Shown here in pieces: positions 9,588-18,363 of a stretch of 64,000 nt of DNA. Each line of letters starts with the position of its first letter. Positions within the stretch are counted from its first letter, which is position 1. The notes under the pieces are model-generated. The model searched no databases. It was not told the DNA's origin and saw nothing but the letters and a program-made list of their open reading frames with translations. The stretch is from the NCBI RefSeq assembly GCF_900103345.1, contig NZ_LT629702.1, positions 5,378,501 through 5,442,500 of the forward strand. The letters are read 5' to 3'. Source of the stretch: Pseudomonas azotoformans. GTDB taxonomy: Bacteria; Pseudomonadota; Gammaproteobacteria; Pseudomonadales; Pseudomonadaceae. The position numbers and the translations under genes were made by a program.

Positions 9588-10478
9588 CTAAATGACCTGT
9601 TCCATCATCCACTTTACAAATTCGCGCACCTTCGGCACCTCCGCCGCATGCTCCGGGTAAGCCAGGTAATACGCGTCCTGGCTCGGCATCGCATGTTGCC
9701 AGGGGATCACCAGCTTGCCCTCGGCCAGTTCCTCTTCCACCAGGAAGCGCGGCAGCAAGGCTACGCCGCAGCCCACCTGCGCCGCCCGAATGCACATATA
9801 GAAGGTATCGAAACGTGGCCCGTGGTAGCTGTGTTCGGTCTGGTAACCCTGACTGGCGAACCAGTCGTGCCAGCCCTGGGGCCGCGAGGCGTTTTGCAGC
9901 AGCACCAGGTCGCTGAGTTGAGTGGGGTCGGTGAAGGGCCGCGCCGGCAGGCTTTCCGGTGCGCATACCGGCACCAGTTCTTCGCTGAACAGCTTAAGGC
10001 TCTCGGTGCCGGGGCGTGAACCCTGGCCGAAATAGAAGGCCATGTCGGCCTTGCCTTGCAGCAGCTCGTCCGGCTCCTGCTCGTTGCACAGGTCCAGGTG
10101 GATCTGCGAGTGACGCAGCCGCCAGCCCTTGAGGCGCGGCACCAGCCAGCGCGCGCCGAAGGTGTAGGGCGTGGACACGCGCAGTACTTCGGTCTCGCCG
10201 CCGTAGGAGCGCAGGTAATGCGTGGACATCTCCACCTGCGTAAGGATCTTGCGCACTTCCACCAGGTACAGGTCGCCCGCCGGGGTCATCTGCAAACGGC
10301 GGCGCACCCGGCGAAACAGCAGGTGTTGCAGCAGTTCTTCCAACTGCGCCACCTGTTTGCTCACGGCGCTCTGGGTGAGGTTCAGCTCCTCGGCGGCGCG
10401 GGTGAAGCTCAGGTGGCGGGTGGCGGCTTCGAAGCACTGCAAGGCAGTGATCGAGGGCAAATGTCTTTTGTTCAGCAC
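9588..10478 (-). CDS. LysR-family regulator, likely AmaR-type
   Basis: This 296-residue protein starts at GTG 10478, preceded by AGAGG. The N-terminal winged helix-turn-helix is typical (LPSITALQCFEAATRHLSFT, then LNLTQSAVSKQVAQLE) and a substrate-binding domain follows. The HTH form resembles the GcvA subgroup. It is divergent from amaB-amaA, the arrangement recalled from P. putida and P. aeruginosa, so it probably controls lysine/pipecolate breakdown in response to a pathway intermediate. The open frame continues far upstream through the antisense strand of amaB; that extension is an artefact of high GC. Confidence 0.9.
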   Translation of the reverse strand: MLNKRHLPSITALQCFEAATRHLSFTRAAEELNLTQSAVSKQVAQLEELLQHLLFRRVRRRLQMTPAGDLYLVEVRKILTQVEMSTHYLRSYGGETEVLRVSTPYTFGARWLVPRLKGWRLRHSQIHLDLCNEQEPDELLQGKADMAFYFGQGSRPGTESLKLFSEELVPVCAPESLPARPFTDPTQLSDLVLLQNASRPQGWHDWFASQGYQTEHSYHGPRFDTFYMCIRAAQVGCGVALLPRFLVEEELAEGKLVIPWQHAMPSQDAYYLAYPEHAAEVPKVREFVKWMMEQVI

Positions 10479-10493
10479 GGCGTGCCTCTTTTT

Positions 10494-10504
10494 ATGCTTT
10501 GCAT
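10494..10504. promoter_or_regulatory. Candidate LysR operator in the amaR-amaB gap
   Basis: ATGCTTTGCAT is an interrupted palindrome 16 bases upstream of the LysR start codon, in the 153-bp divergent gap. Autoregulating LysR proteins often bind here, but the match to the T-N11-A rule is loose. Confidence 0.3.
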
Positions 10505-10631
10505 GAATAAACGGAATGATATCTCGCCTAAACGTCGTTTGTTGGCAAGTCTTGGGCCAGCTACAAATAAGGCCTGGATCGCCGTGTGTGTGACGGTGCG
10601 AATTTTCTGTTTGAAATTGAAGGAGTGACCC

Positions 10632-12122
10632 ATGGTTGCCGCATTGCTTGATCGTCTCGGGGTAAACCCGGCGCTGTACCAGTCGGGTAAACAACCTGTG
10701 CATTCGCCGATCGATGGCAGCCGTATCGGCAGTGTGCACTGGGAAGGCGCCGCCGAGGTGGAGCAACAGGTCAGTCGCGCCGAGCATGCATTCGAAGCCT
10801 GGCGCAAAGTGCCCGCGCCGCGCCGTGGCGAACTGGTACGCCAATTTGGCGATGTGTTGCGCGAATACAAGGCCGACCTGGGTGAGTTGGTGTCCTGGGA
10901 AGCCGGCAAGATCACCCAGGAAGGCCTGGGCGAAGTGCAGGAAATGATCGATATCTGTGATTTCGCTGTCGGCCTGTCGCGCCAGTTGTACGGCTTGACC
11001 ATCGCCTCCGAGCGCCCGGGCCACCATATGCGTGAAACCTGGCACCCGCTGGGTGTGGTCGGCGTGATCAGTGCTTTCAACTTCCCGGTGGCGGTGTGGG
11101 CGTGGAACACCGCCCTGGCGCTGGTATGCGGCAACGCGGTGATCTGGAAACCGTCGGAAAAGACCCCGCTCACCGCCCTGGCCTGCCAGGCGCTGTTCGA
11201 GCGCGTGCTGAAAAAATTCGATGGCGCCCCGCAGTACCTGAGCCAAGTGATCATCGGCGGCCGCGACGCCGGTGCCGCGCTGGTGGATGACCCGCGCGTC
11301 GCCCTGATCAGCGCCACCGGCAGCACCCGCATGGGCCGCGAAGTGGCACCGAAAGTCGCCGCACGGTTCGCCCGCAGCATCCTGGAGCTGGGCGGCAACA
11401 ACGCGATGATCCTTGGCCCAAGCGCCGACCTGGACATGGCCGTGCGCGCTATCCTGTTCAGCGCCGTTGGTACCGCTGGTCAGCGTTGCACCACACTGCG
11501 CCGCCTGATCGCCCATGAATCGGTCAAGGAAGAAATCGTCACTCGCCTCAAGGCGGCTTATTCCAAGGTGCGCATCGGCCACCCGCTGGAAGGCAACCTG
11601 ATCGGCCCGCTGATCGACAAGCACGGCTTCGACGCTATGCAGGACGCGCTGGAGCAGGCCCTGAGCGAAGGCGGCAAAGTGTTTGGCGGCAAGCGCCAGT
11701 TGGAAGACAAGTTCCCGAATGCCTACTACGTGTCACCGGCGATTGTGGAAATGCCCGAGCAAAGCGATGTGGTGTGCACCGAGACCTTCGCGCCGATTCT
11801 CTACGTGGTCGGCTACACCGATTTCGCCGAGGCCCTGCGCCTGAACAACGCCGTGCCGCAAGGCTTGTCGTCGTGCATCTTCACCACTGACGTGCGTGAA
11901 GCCGAGCAGTTCATGTCGGCGGTGGGCAGCGACTGCGGCATCGCCAACGTCAACATCGGCCCGAGCGGCGCGGAAATCGGCGGCGCGTTCGGTGGCGAGA
12001 AAGAGACCGGCGGCGGGCGCGAGTCGGGGTCGGACGCGTGGCGCGGGTATATGCGTCGGCAGACCAATACTGTCAATTACTCGCTGGAATTGCCGCTGGC
12101 GCAGGGCATCACGTTTGACTAA
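10632..12122 (+). CDS. amaB: Piperideine-6-carboxylate / alpha-aminoadipate semialdehyde dehydrogenase
   Basis: This 496-residue aldehyde dehydrogenase (ALDH7-like) oxidises alpha-aminoadipate semialdehyde to alpha-aminoadipate with NAD in the pipecolate branch of lysine catabolism. Catalytic Cys286 lies in TAGQRCTTLRR and general base Glu252 in ILELGGNNAM. The NAD-binding part holds GVVGVISAFNFPVAVW, and GGAFGGEKETGGGRESG near the C-terminus is a strong ALDH7/AmaB signature. ATG 10632 is preceded by GAAGGAG. It is followed by amaA and divergent from the LysR gene, the arrangement recalled from P. putida. Confidence 0.95.
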   Translation: MVAALLDRLGVNPALYQSGKQPVHSPIDGSRIGSVHWEGAAEVEQQVSRAEHAFEAWRKVPAPRRGELVRQFGDVLREYKADLGELVSWEAGKITQEGLGEVQEMIDICDFAVGLSRQLYGLTIASERPGHHMRETWHPLGVVGVISAFNFPVAVWAWNTALALVCGNAVIWKPSEKTPLTALACQALFERVLKKFDGAPQYLSQVIIGGRDAGAALVDDPRVALISATGSTRMGREVAPKVAARFARSILELGGNNAMILGPSADLDMAVRAILFSAVGTAGQRCTTLRRLIAHESVKEEIVTRLKAAYSKVRIGHPLEGNLIGPLIDKHGFDAMQDALEQALSEGGKVFGGKRQLEDKFPNAYYVSPAIVEMPEQSDVVCTETFAPILYVVGYTDFAEALRLNNAVPQGLSSCIFTTDVREAEQFMSAVGSDCGIANVNIGPSGAEIGGAFGGEKETGGGRESGSDAWRGYMRRQTNTVNYSLELPLAQGITFD

Positions 12123-12148
12123 ACCACTGACGAAACGCGGTTAAAAAT

Positions 12149-12235
12149 GTGGGAGCGGGCTTGCTCGCGAATGCAGTGTGTCAGTCAACAGATTTACAGC
12201 TGATCCACCGCATTCGCGAGCAAGCCCGCTCCCAC
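12149..12235. repeat. Paired REP element, GTGGGAGCGGGC type
   Basis: Inverted REP pair in the 178-bp gap between amaB and amaA, so the two genes may be separated by a stable hairpin in a shared transcript. Confidence 0.9.
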
Positions 12236-12300
12236 ATTTGATTGGATTACCAAGTTGAAACTGAATTGAGTTGTTTGTTAGGTCTCATCGGAGTCTGGCA

Positions 12301-13584
12301 ATGCCATTACGCGAAACATGTTTGTGGGAACACCTTACCCCCAGCCGTCCGGATCGCGCTGCGCTCAACGGCGAGGTCAAGGTGGATGTGTGTGTGATCG
12401 GCGCCGGGATCACCGGTTTGTCGGCGGCCATTCATTTGCTGGAACAGGGTAAAAGCGTGGCCGTGCTGGAGGCGCATCGCACCGGCCATGGTGGTTCGGG
12501 GCGCAACGTGGGGCTGGTCAACGCCGGGATGTGGATTCCGCCGGACGAGATCGAAGCCGGTTTCGGCGAGGCGGTGGGCAGCCAGCTCAACCGCATGCTG
12601 GGCGCGGCACCGTCGCTGGTGTTCAGCCTGATCGACAAATACAACATCGATTGCCAGTTGCGCCGTGAGGGCACCTTGCACATGGCGCACAACGCCCGTG
12701 GCGAGGCGGACCTGCGCAGTCGTGAAGAACAGTGGAAGCGCCGTGGCGCACCGGTGGAACTGCTCACCGGCCAGGCTTGCGAGCAGGCCACGGGCACCCG
12801 GAAGATCGCCGCCGCCTTGCTAGACCGGCGTGCCGGCACCTTGAACCCGATGGCCTACACCAGTGGCCTGGCCAATGCTGCCGCCGGGCTGGGCGGGCAG
12901 TTGTTCGATCATTCACCGGTTACTCGACTTGAGCGCCAGGGTGCGCATTGGTCGGTGCAGACCGCCCAGGGCTCAGTGCAGGCTGCACAGGTGGTGATCG
13001 CCTCCAACGCCTACACAGAAGGCGAATGGACTGAACTGCGGCGCAATTTTTTCCCCGGTTATTACTACCAGGTCGCATCAGCTCCGCTGACGGACGCCGC
13101 TGCTGAACAGATTTTGCCCGGCGGCCAGGGCTCCTGGGATACACGCCAGGTCTTGAGCAGCATCCGCCGCGACGCCGACGGCCGCCTGTTGCTCGGCAGC
13201 CTGGGCAATGGCAACCAGAAACCCACCTGGTTCCTCAAGGCGTGGGCCGATCGGGTGCAGCAGCATTACTTCCCGTACCTCAAATCGGTGCAGTGGGAAT
13301 ACACCTGGACCGGCTGCATCGCCTTCACCCCCGACCACTTGATGCGCCTGTTCGAGCCCGCCCCGGGCCTTGTGGCCGTAACGGGCTATAACGGTCGTGG
13401 CGTGACCACCGGCAGCGTGGTCGGCAAGGCGTTTGCCGACTATTTGTGTCACCAGAATCCCCAGGCCTTGCCGATTCCCTTCGCGCCCATGCAACCGGTG
13501 TCTGGAGTAGGGCTGCGCAGCTGTCTGTATGAAGCAGGTTTCTCGCTTTATCACGCAGGCCAATGCTTGAGGATCGTGATCTGA
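12301..13584 (+). CDS. amaA: L-pipecolate oxidase, FAD-dependent
   Basis: This 427-residue DadA/DAO-type flavoprotein should oxidise L-pipecolate to piperideine-6-carboxylate, the substrate of AmaB. The Rossmann motif is G34-A-G36-I-T-G39 in DVCVIGAGITGLSAAIHLLE. Further flavin-binding blocks are GGSGRNVGLVNAGMW and, near the C-terminus, VTGYNGRGVTTGSVVGKAFA. ATG 12301 has GGAG nine bases before it. A REP pair separates it from amaB, so it may have its own promoter. Confidence 0.93.
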   Translation: MPLRETCLWEHLTPSRPDRAALNGEVKVDVCVIGAGITGLSAAIHLLEQGKSVAVLEAHRTGHGGSGRNVGLVNAGMWIPPDEIEAGFGEAVGSQLNRMLGAAPSLVFSLIDKYNIDCQLRREGTLHMAHNARGEADLRSREEQWKRRGAPVELLTGQACEQATGTRKIAAALLDRRAGTLNPMAYTSGLANAAAGLGGQLFDHSPVTRLERQGAHWSVQTAQGSVQAAQVVIASNAYTEGEWTELRRNFFPGYYYQVASAPLTDAAAEQILPGGQGSWDTRQVLSSIRRDADGRLLLGSLGNGNQKPTWFLKAWADRVQQHYFPYLKSVQWEYTWTGCIAFTPDHLMRLFEPAPGLVAVTGYNGRGVTTGSVVGKAFADYLCHQNPQALPIPFAPMQPVSGVGLRSCLYEAGFSLYHAGQCLRIVI

Positions 13585-13604
13585 TCAGCGAAGTACCAAC
13601 CAAA

Positions 13605-13627
13605 AGCCTGCATTTTCTTAGCAGGCT
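13605..13627. terminator. Weak hairpin after amaA
   Basis: AGCCTGC and GCAGGCT form a perfect 7-bp stem around a 9-base loop, 20 bases after the amaA stop. No T-run follows, so it is at best a weak or Rho-assisted terminator. Confidence 0.35.
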
Positions 13628-13661
13628 ACTAATCTGTATTGGTGCAAGTCGTAGCAGTCAC

Positions 13662-13676
13662 GCACTGTAAATGTGC
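13662..13676. promoter_or_regulatory. Candidate NtrC site upstream of the ABC importer
   Basis: GCAC, seven bases, GTGC matches the core of the NtrC dyad. It lies about 210-230 bases upstream of the sigma-54 promoter at 13874-13889. The remaining 374-bp non-coding gap (13585-13958) holds that promoter, a weak hairpin and the AGGTGCGACCT dyad at 13734-13744; no gene is supported in it. Confidence 0.4.
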
Positions 13677-13873
13677 AGTTCCGTTACGCAGGCTGTTACA
13701 GCTGTAGGAACTGTCGTTTATAGCTTTGGTTGCAGGTGCGACCTGCCGAGGTTGTACTTTTTCGATTCATTGGTTGCACCTCTTGACGCTAGAGGGTTGC
13801 ACGTCCTGGCGAACGGAGCCGAAACGCCTGCAATAACAATGACACCGTGTCTTTTTGAAGAATAAAAACGTAC

Positions 13874-13889
13874 TGGCACGCGGCTTGCT
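13874..13889 (+). promoter_or_regulatory. Sigma-54 (-24/-12) promoter of the ABC importer operon
   Basis: TGGCACGCGGCTTGCT matches the sigma-54 consensus at every conserved base, with GG at 13875-13876 and GC at 13887-13888 separated by exactly ten bases. It is correctly oriented, with transcription expected to start near 13900, about 60 bases before the first gene. Nitrogen-responsive activation through NtrC is the likely control. Confidence 0.85.
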
Positions 13890-13958
13890 CTGAGCTTTCG
13901 GTGAAAGGTTTGAATGCAAGTTGTCGTGCCAAAAATCAAAAATATCGGAGCACCACTC

Positions 13959-15095
13959 ATGTCCCAGACGTTTTACAAGAAAGGTTTTCTGGCCCTCGCC
14001 GTTGCAGCGGCGCTGGGTGTTTCTACGTTTGTTCAAGCTGATGTGAAAATTGGCGTGGCGGGCCCGATGACGGGTGCCAACGCGGCTTTCGGTGAGCAGT
14101 ACATGAAGGGTGCCCAGGCGGCAGCCGATGTGATCAACAAGGCCGGTGGCATCAACGGCGAAAAAATCGTGCTGGTGGCCGGCGACGACGCCTGCGAACC
14201 CAAGCAGGCTGTAGCCGTGGCCAACCGCCTGGCGGACCAGGACAAAGTGATCGGCGTGGTCGGGCACTTCTGCTCCTCCAATACCATCCCGGCGTCCGAG
14301 GTGTACGACGAAGCTGGCATCATCGCAATCACCCCTGGCTCCACCAACCCGCAGGTTACCGAGCGCGGCTTGGGCGCCATGTTCCGGATGTGCGGGCGTG
14401 ACGACCAGCAAGGCATCGTGGCCGGCGACTACATCGTCGACGTGCTCAAGGGCAAGAAAGTCGCGGTTATCAACGACAAGGACACCTACGGCAAAGGCCT
14501 GGCCGACGCCACCGCTGCCCAGCTGACCAAGCGCGGCGTCAAGCCAGTGCTGGAAGAAGGCCTGACCCGTGGCGAGAAAGACTTCAGCGCCCTGGTCACC
14601 AAGATCCGCTCCACCGGTGCCGACGTCGTGTACTTCGGCGGCCTGCACCCGGAAGCCGGTCCACTGGTTCGCCAGATCCGTGAAGCGGGTCTGAAAGACG
14701 TGAAGTTCATGTCCGATGACGGCGTGGTCACCGACGAACTGGTTGCCACCGCTGGCGGTAAGCAATATGTCGACGGCGTGTACATGACCTTCGGCGCCGA
14801 CCCGCGCCTGCTGCCGGACAGCAAGGCGGTGGTGGAGGAGTTCCGCAAGAACGGCACCGAGCCTGAAGGCTACACCCTGTACGCCTACGCGTCGGTCCAG
14901 GCCCTGGCCGCCGGCTTCAACGGCGCCAAGTCCAACAAGGGCGAAGACGCTGCCAAGTGGCTCAAGGCTCACCCGGTGAAAACCGTCATGGGCGAGAAAG
15001 CCTGGGATGCCAAGGGCGACCTGAAAATCTCCGACTACGTGGTTTACCAGTGGGATAAAGACGGCAAATACCACCAGCTGGAAAAACAGAAGTAA
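13959..15095 (+). CDS. Branched-chain-type amino acid ABC transporter, periplasmic binding protein
   Basis: This 378-residue protein is the solute-binding subunit of a LivK/BraC-type importer. ATG 13959 has CGGAG upstream and opens a Sec signal peptide of about 27 residues ending FVQA. The mature part is a type I periplasmic-binding fold (DVKIGVAGPMTGANAAFGEQ; VGVVGHFCSSNTIPASEVY). A paired cysteine (CEPKQ and CSSN) is typical of BraC-like proteins. The substrate could be branched-chain or another amino acid. It leads a five-gene operon under a sigma-54 promoter, which points to nitrogen scavenging. Confidence 0.93.
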   Translation: MSQTFYKKGFLALAVAAALGVSTFVQADVKIGVAGPMTGANAAFGEQYMKGAQAAADVINKAGGINGEKIVLVAGDDACEPKQAVAVANRLADQDKVIGVVGHFCSSNTIPASEVYDEAGIIAITPGSTNPQVTERGLGAMFRMCGRDDQQGIVAGDYIVDVLKGKKVAVINDKDTYGKGLADATAAQLTKRGVKPVLEEGLTRGEKDFSALVTKIRSTGADVVYFGGLHPEAGPLVRQIREAGLKDVKFMSDDGVVTDELVATAGGKQYVDGVYMTFGADPRLLPDSKAVVEEFRKNGTEPEGYTLYAYASVQALAAGFNGAKSNKGEDAAKWLKAHPVKTVMGEKAWDAKGDLKISDYVVYQWDKDGKYHQLEKQK

Positions 15096-15117
15096 TTACA
15101 AACACCGCGGACCCAAT

Positions 15118-15204
15118 GTGGGAGCGGGCTTGCTCGCGAAAGCGGAGTGTCAGTCTCTGAATGTGTTTCTGACACACCGCATTCGCGAGCAAGCCCGCTC
15201 CCAC
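15118..15204. repeat. Paired REP element, GTGGGAGCGGGC type
   Basis: Inverted REP pair between the binding-protein gene and the first permease gene. REP hairpins at this place are known in other operons to keep binding-protein mRNA more abundant than permease mRNA. Confidence 0.9.
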
Positions 15205-15296
15205 AGGGGGACTGTGTCGTGATCGAGATCTGTTTTTTCCTCCAGAAGCGCCGCACACCTCCCGGTGTGCAGGTGCTCACCGCGTGAGATTGCGTT

Positions 15297-16211
15297 ATGG
15301 ATGGTATTTTCCTGCAGCAACTGGTCAACGGCCTGACCCTCGGGTCGGTCTATGGCCTGATCGCCATCGGCTACACAATGGTCTATGGCATCATTGGCAT
15401 GATCAACTTCGCCCACGGCGAGGTTTATATGATTTCCGCTTACCTCGCGGCGATCAGTCTGGCACTGCTGGCTTACTTCGGCATCGAATCCTTCCCGCTG
15501 CTCATTCTTGGCACCTTGATCTTCACCGTGGTCGTCACCGGCGTGTACGGTTGGGTCATCGAGCGTGTCGCCTACAAACCACTGCGCAACTCCACCCGAC
15601 TGGCACCGCTGATCAGCGCCATCGGTATCTCCCTGATCCTGCAGAACTACGCGCAGATCGCCCAGGGCGCGAAGCAACAAGGCATTCCCACCCTGCTGGC
15701 AGGCGCCTGGCGCGTCGATTTCGGCACAGGGTTCGTCCAGCTCACCTACACCAAGGTCTTCATCCTCGTGGCGGCGTTCGCCGGCATGGCGTTGCTCACC
15801 TACGTGATCAAGTACACCAAGCTCGGCCGCATGTGCCGCGCCACCCAGCAAGACCGCAAGATGGCGTCGATCCTCGGCATCAACACCGACCAGGTGATCT
15901 CCTATGTGTTCGTCATCGGTGCCGCCATGGCGGCATTGGCCGGCGTGCTCATCACCCTCAACTACGGCACCTTCGACTTCTATGCCGGCTTCATCATCGG
16001 CATCAAGGCGTTCACCGCGGCGGTACTCGGCGGCATCGGCTCCCTGCCTGGGGCGATGTTGGGCGGGATCATCCTCGGTATCTCCGAGTCGCTGTTCTCG
16101 GGGTTGATCAACTCTGACTACAAAGACGTGTTCAGTTTCTCCCTGCTGGTGGTGATTCTGATTTTCCGTCCCCAGGGCCTGCTTGGTCGCCCACTCGTGG
16201 CGAAGGTGTAA
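15297..16211 (+). CDS. livH: Branched-chain-type ABC transporter permease LivH/BraD
   Basis: This 304-residue inner-membrane permease has the LivH pattern of about eight hydrophobic segments and begins MDGIFLQQLVNGLTLGSVYG. MINFAHGEVYM and the coupling-helix region TKLGRMCRATQQDRKMASILGI are typical. It pairs with LivM to form the channel. It follows the binding protein after a REP-containing 200-bp gap and is two bases from livM. Confidence 0.95.
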   Translation: MDGIFLQQLVNGLTLGSVYGLIAIGYTMVYGIIGMINFAHGEVYMISAYLAAISLALLAYFGIESFPLLILGTLIFTVVVTGVYGWVIERVAYKPLRNSTRLAPLISAIGISLILQNYAQIAQGAKQQGIPTLLAGAWRVDFGTGFVQLTYTKVFILVAAFAGMALLTYVIKYTKLGRMCRATQQDRKMASILGINTDQVISYVFVIGAAMAALAGVLITLNYGTFDFYAGFIIGIKAFTAAVLGGIGSLPGAMLGGIILGISESLFSGLINSDYKDVFSFSLLVVILIFRPQGLLGRPLVAKV

Positions 16212-16213
16212 AC

Positions 16214-17491
16214 ATGTCTGCTGCCAAATCAATCGATATCAAGAAAAGTGTGGTCGATACGATCCTTGCCGGGCTGATTTCGCTGATCGTGTTCGGTCCG
16301 ATCGTCGGCGTGGTGCTCGACGGCTACAGCTTCAATCTGGAACCGGCCCGCGTCGGCCTGCTGGTGGCCATCGTGATGGTCGGCCGCTTTGCCATGAGCC
16401 TGTTCCTGCAAACCCCCAAGGGCCTGAAGATTTTGCAGGGCTTCGAAAGCAGCGGCTCCGGCGTGCATGTGCTGGCGCCGGACTACAAGTCGCGGCTGCG
16501 CTGGATCATCCCGGCGCTGATTGTGATCGCCATCGTGTTCCCGATCTTCGCCAACAAGTACCTGCTCACCGTGGTGATCCTCGGGCTGATCTACGTGTTG
16601 CTCGGCCTGGGCCTCAACATCGTGGTGGGCCTGGCCGGCTTGCTCGACCTGGGTTACGTGGCGTTCTACGCCATTGGCGCCTACGGCCTGGCACTGGGTT
16701 ACCAATACCTGGGCCTGGGCTTCTGGACGGTGTTGCCGCTGGCGGCCATCGCGGCGGCATTGGCGGGGTGCATACTCGGGTTCCCGGTGTTGCGAATGCA
16801 CGGTGACTATTTGGCTATCGTGACCCTGGGCTTCGGTGAAATCATCCGCCTGGTGCTCAACAACTGGCTGTCGTTTACCGGCGGACCGAATGGCATGCCG
16901 GTGCCTTCACCGACCTTCCTCGGCCTGGAGTTCGGCAAGCGCGCGAAGGATGGCGGGGTTCCCTTCCATGAATTCTTCGGCATCGACTACAACCCCAACA
17001 TCAAATTCCTGTTCATCTACATCGTGCTGTTCCTGGTGGTACTGGCCGTGCTGTACATCAAGCACCGCCTGACCCGCATGCCAGTGGGCCGCGCCTGGGA
17101 AGCCCTGCGCGAAGATGAAATCGCCTGCCGCTCCATGGGCCTGAACCACGTGCTGGTCAAGCTCTCGGCGTTCACTATCGGTGCATCGACGGCCGGTCTG
17201 GCCGGGGTGTTCTTTGCCAGTTACCAGGGCTTCGTCAACCCGTCGTCGTTCACCTTCTTCGAGTCGGCGCTGATCCTGGCCATCGTGGTGTTGGGCGGCA
17301 TGGGCTCCACGGTGGGCGTGGTGATTGCGGCGTTCGTATTGACCGTCGCGCCGGAGCTGCTGCGCAGCTTCTCCGAATACCGCGTGCTGCTGTTTGGCGT
17401 GTTGATGGTGGTGATGATGATCTGGCGACCGCGAGGCCTGATCCGCATCAGCCGTACCGGTGTGACACCACGCAAGGGGGTAGCGCCATGA
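16214..17491 (+). CDS. livM: Branched-chain-type ABC transporter permease LivM/BraE
   Basis: This 425-residue permease has an N-terminal extension of about 110 residues with extra hydrophobic segments (the DUF3382 region found in proteobacterial LivM) before the conserved core LGLGLNIVVGLAGLLDLGYV. The loop GRAWEALREDEIACRSMGL is the contact with the ATPases. Its end overlaps livG by four bases (ATGA), so translation is coupled. Confidence 0.95.
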   Translation: MSAAKSIDIKKSVVDTILAGLISLIVFGPIVGVVLDGYSFNLEPARVGLLVAIVMVGRFAMSLFLQTPKGLKILQGFESSGSGVHVLAPDYKSRLRWIIPALIVIAIVFPIFANKYLLTVVILGLIYVLLGLGLNIVVGLAGLLDLGYVAFYAIGAYGLALGYQYLGLGFWTVLPLAAIAAALAGCILGFPVLRMHGDYLAIVTLGFGEIIRLVLNNWLSFTGGPNGMPVPSPTFLGLEFGKRAKDGGVPFHEFFGIDYNPNIKFLFIYIVLFLVVLAVLYIKHRLTRMPVGRAWEALREDEIACRSMGLNHVLVKLSAFTIGASTAGLAGVFFASYQGFVNPSSFTFFESALILAIVVLGGMGSTVGVVIAAFVLTVAPELLRSFSEYRVLLFGVLMVVMMIWRPRGLIRISRTGVTPRKGVAP

Positions 17492-18363
17492 GCAAGGAAG
17501 TCGTCCTCAGCGTGGAACATTTGATGATGCACTTCGGTGGCATCAAGGCCTTGAGCGATGTGAGCCTCAAGGTCGAACGCAACTCGATCTTCGCCCTGAT
17601 CGGCCCCAACGGCGCCGGCAAGACCACGGTGTTCAACTGCCTCACCGGCTTCTACAAAGCCAGCGGCGGCAAGATCGAACTGAACATCCGCGGCAAGCAG
17701 ACCAATGTGATCCAGTTGCTCGGCGAGCGCTTCCAGCCGACCGACTTCGTGTCACCGAAAAGCTTCTTCAGCCGTATGTACTACAAGATGTTCGGCGGCA
17801 CCCATCTGGTCAACCGTGCCGGTCTTGCCCGGACGTTCCAGAACATCCGCCTGTTCAAGGAAATGTCGGTACTGGAAAACCTGCTGGTGGCCCAGCACAT
17901 GTGGGTCAACCGCAACATGCTGGCGGGCATCCTCAACACCAAGGGCTACCGCAAGGCCGAAAGCGACGCCCTCGACCACGCCTTCTACTGGCTGGAAGTG
18001 GTGGACCTGGTGGACTGCGCCAACCGCCTGGCCGGTGAACTCTCCTACGGCCAGCAGCGCCGCCTGGAAATCGCCCGCGCCATGTGCACCCGGCCGCAGA
18101 TCATCTGCCTGGACGAACCCGCTGCGGGCCTCAACCCCCAGGAAACCGAAGCCCTCAGCGCGATGATTCGCCTGTTGCGCGACGAACACGACCTTACGGT
18201 GGTGCTGATCGAACACGACATGGGCATGGTGATGAGTATTTCCGACCACATCGTGGTACTGGACCACGGCAACGTGATCGCCGAGGGCGGGCCGGACGCG
18301 ATCCGCAACGACCCGAAAGTGATTGCCGCCTACCTGGGCGCCGACGAAGAGGAGCTGGTATGA
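17488..18363 (+). CDS. livG: Branched-chain-type ABC transporter ATPase LivG/BraF
   Basis: This 291-residue ATPase has Walker A GPNGAGKTT, signature LSYGQQRRLEIA and Walker B IICLDEPAAGLNP, followed by the switch histidine in LIEHDMG. It is longer than the usual ~255 residues because of an insertion between Walker A and the Q-loop (roughly residues 60-105), a form seen in several pseudomonad homologues. It overlaps livM at the start and livF at the end by four bases each. Confidence 0.96.
   Translation: MSKEVVLSVEHLMMHFGGIKALSDVSLKVERNSIFALIGPNGAGKTTVFNCLTGFYKASGGKIELNIRGKQTNVIQLLGERFQPTDFVSPKSFFSRMYYKMFGGTHLVNRAGLARTFQNIRLFKEMSVLENLLVAQHMWVNRNMLAGILNTKGYRKAESDALDHAFYWLEVVDLVDCANRLAGELSYGQQRRLEIARAMCTRPQIICLDEPAAGLNPQETEALSAMIRLLRDEHDLTVVLIEHDMGMVMSISDHIVVLDHGNVIAEGGPDAIRNDPKVIAAYLGADEEELV

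Noticed and set aside
10479..11624. N-terminal extension of the LysR protein to 678 codons
   Set aside because: The extra part is antisense to amaB; the HTH domain begins directly after GTG 10478, which has a ribosome-binding site.
13671..13865. 64-codon frame in the importer promoter gap
   Set aside because: No ribosome-binding site, no similarity I recognise, and it overlaps regulatory sequence.
13767..15074. 435-codon minus-strand frame over the ABC binding protein
   Set aside because: Antisense of a gene with signal peptide and family motifs.
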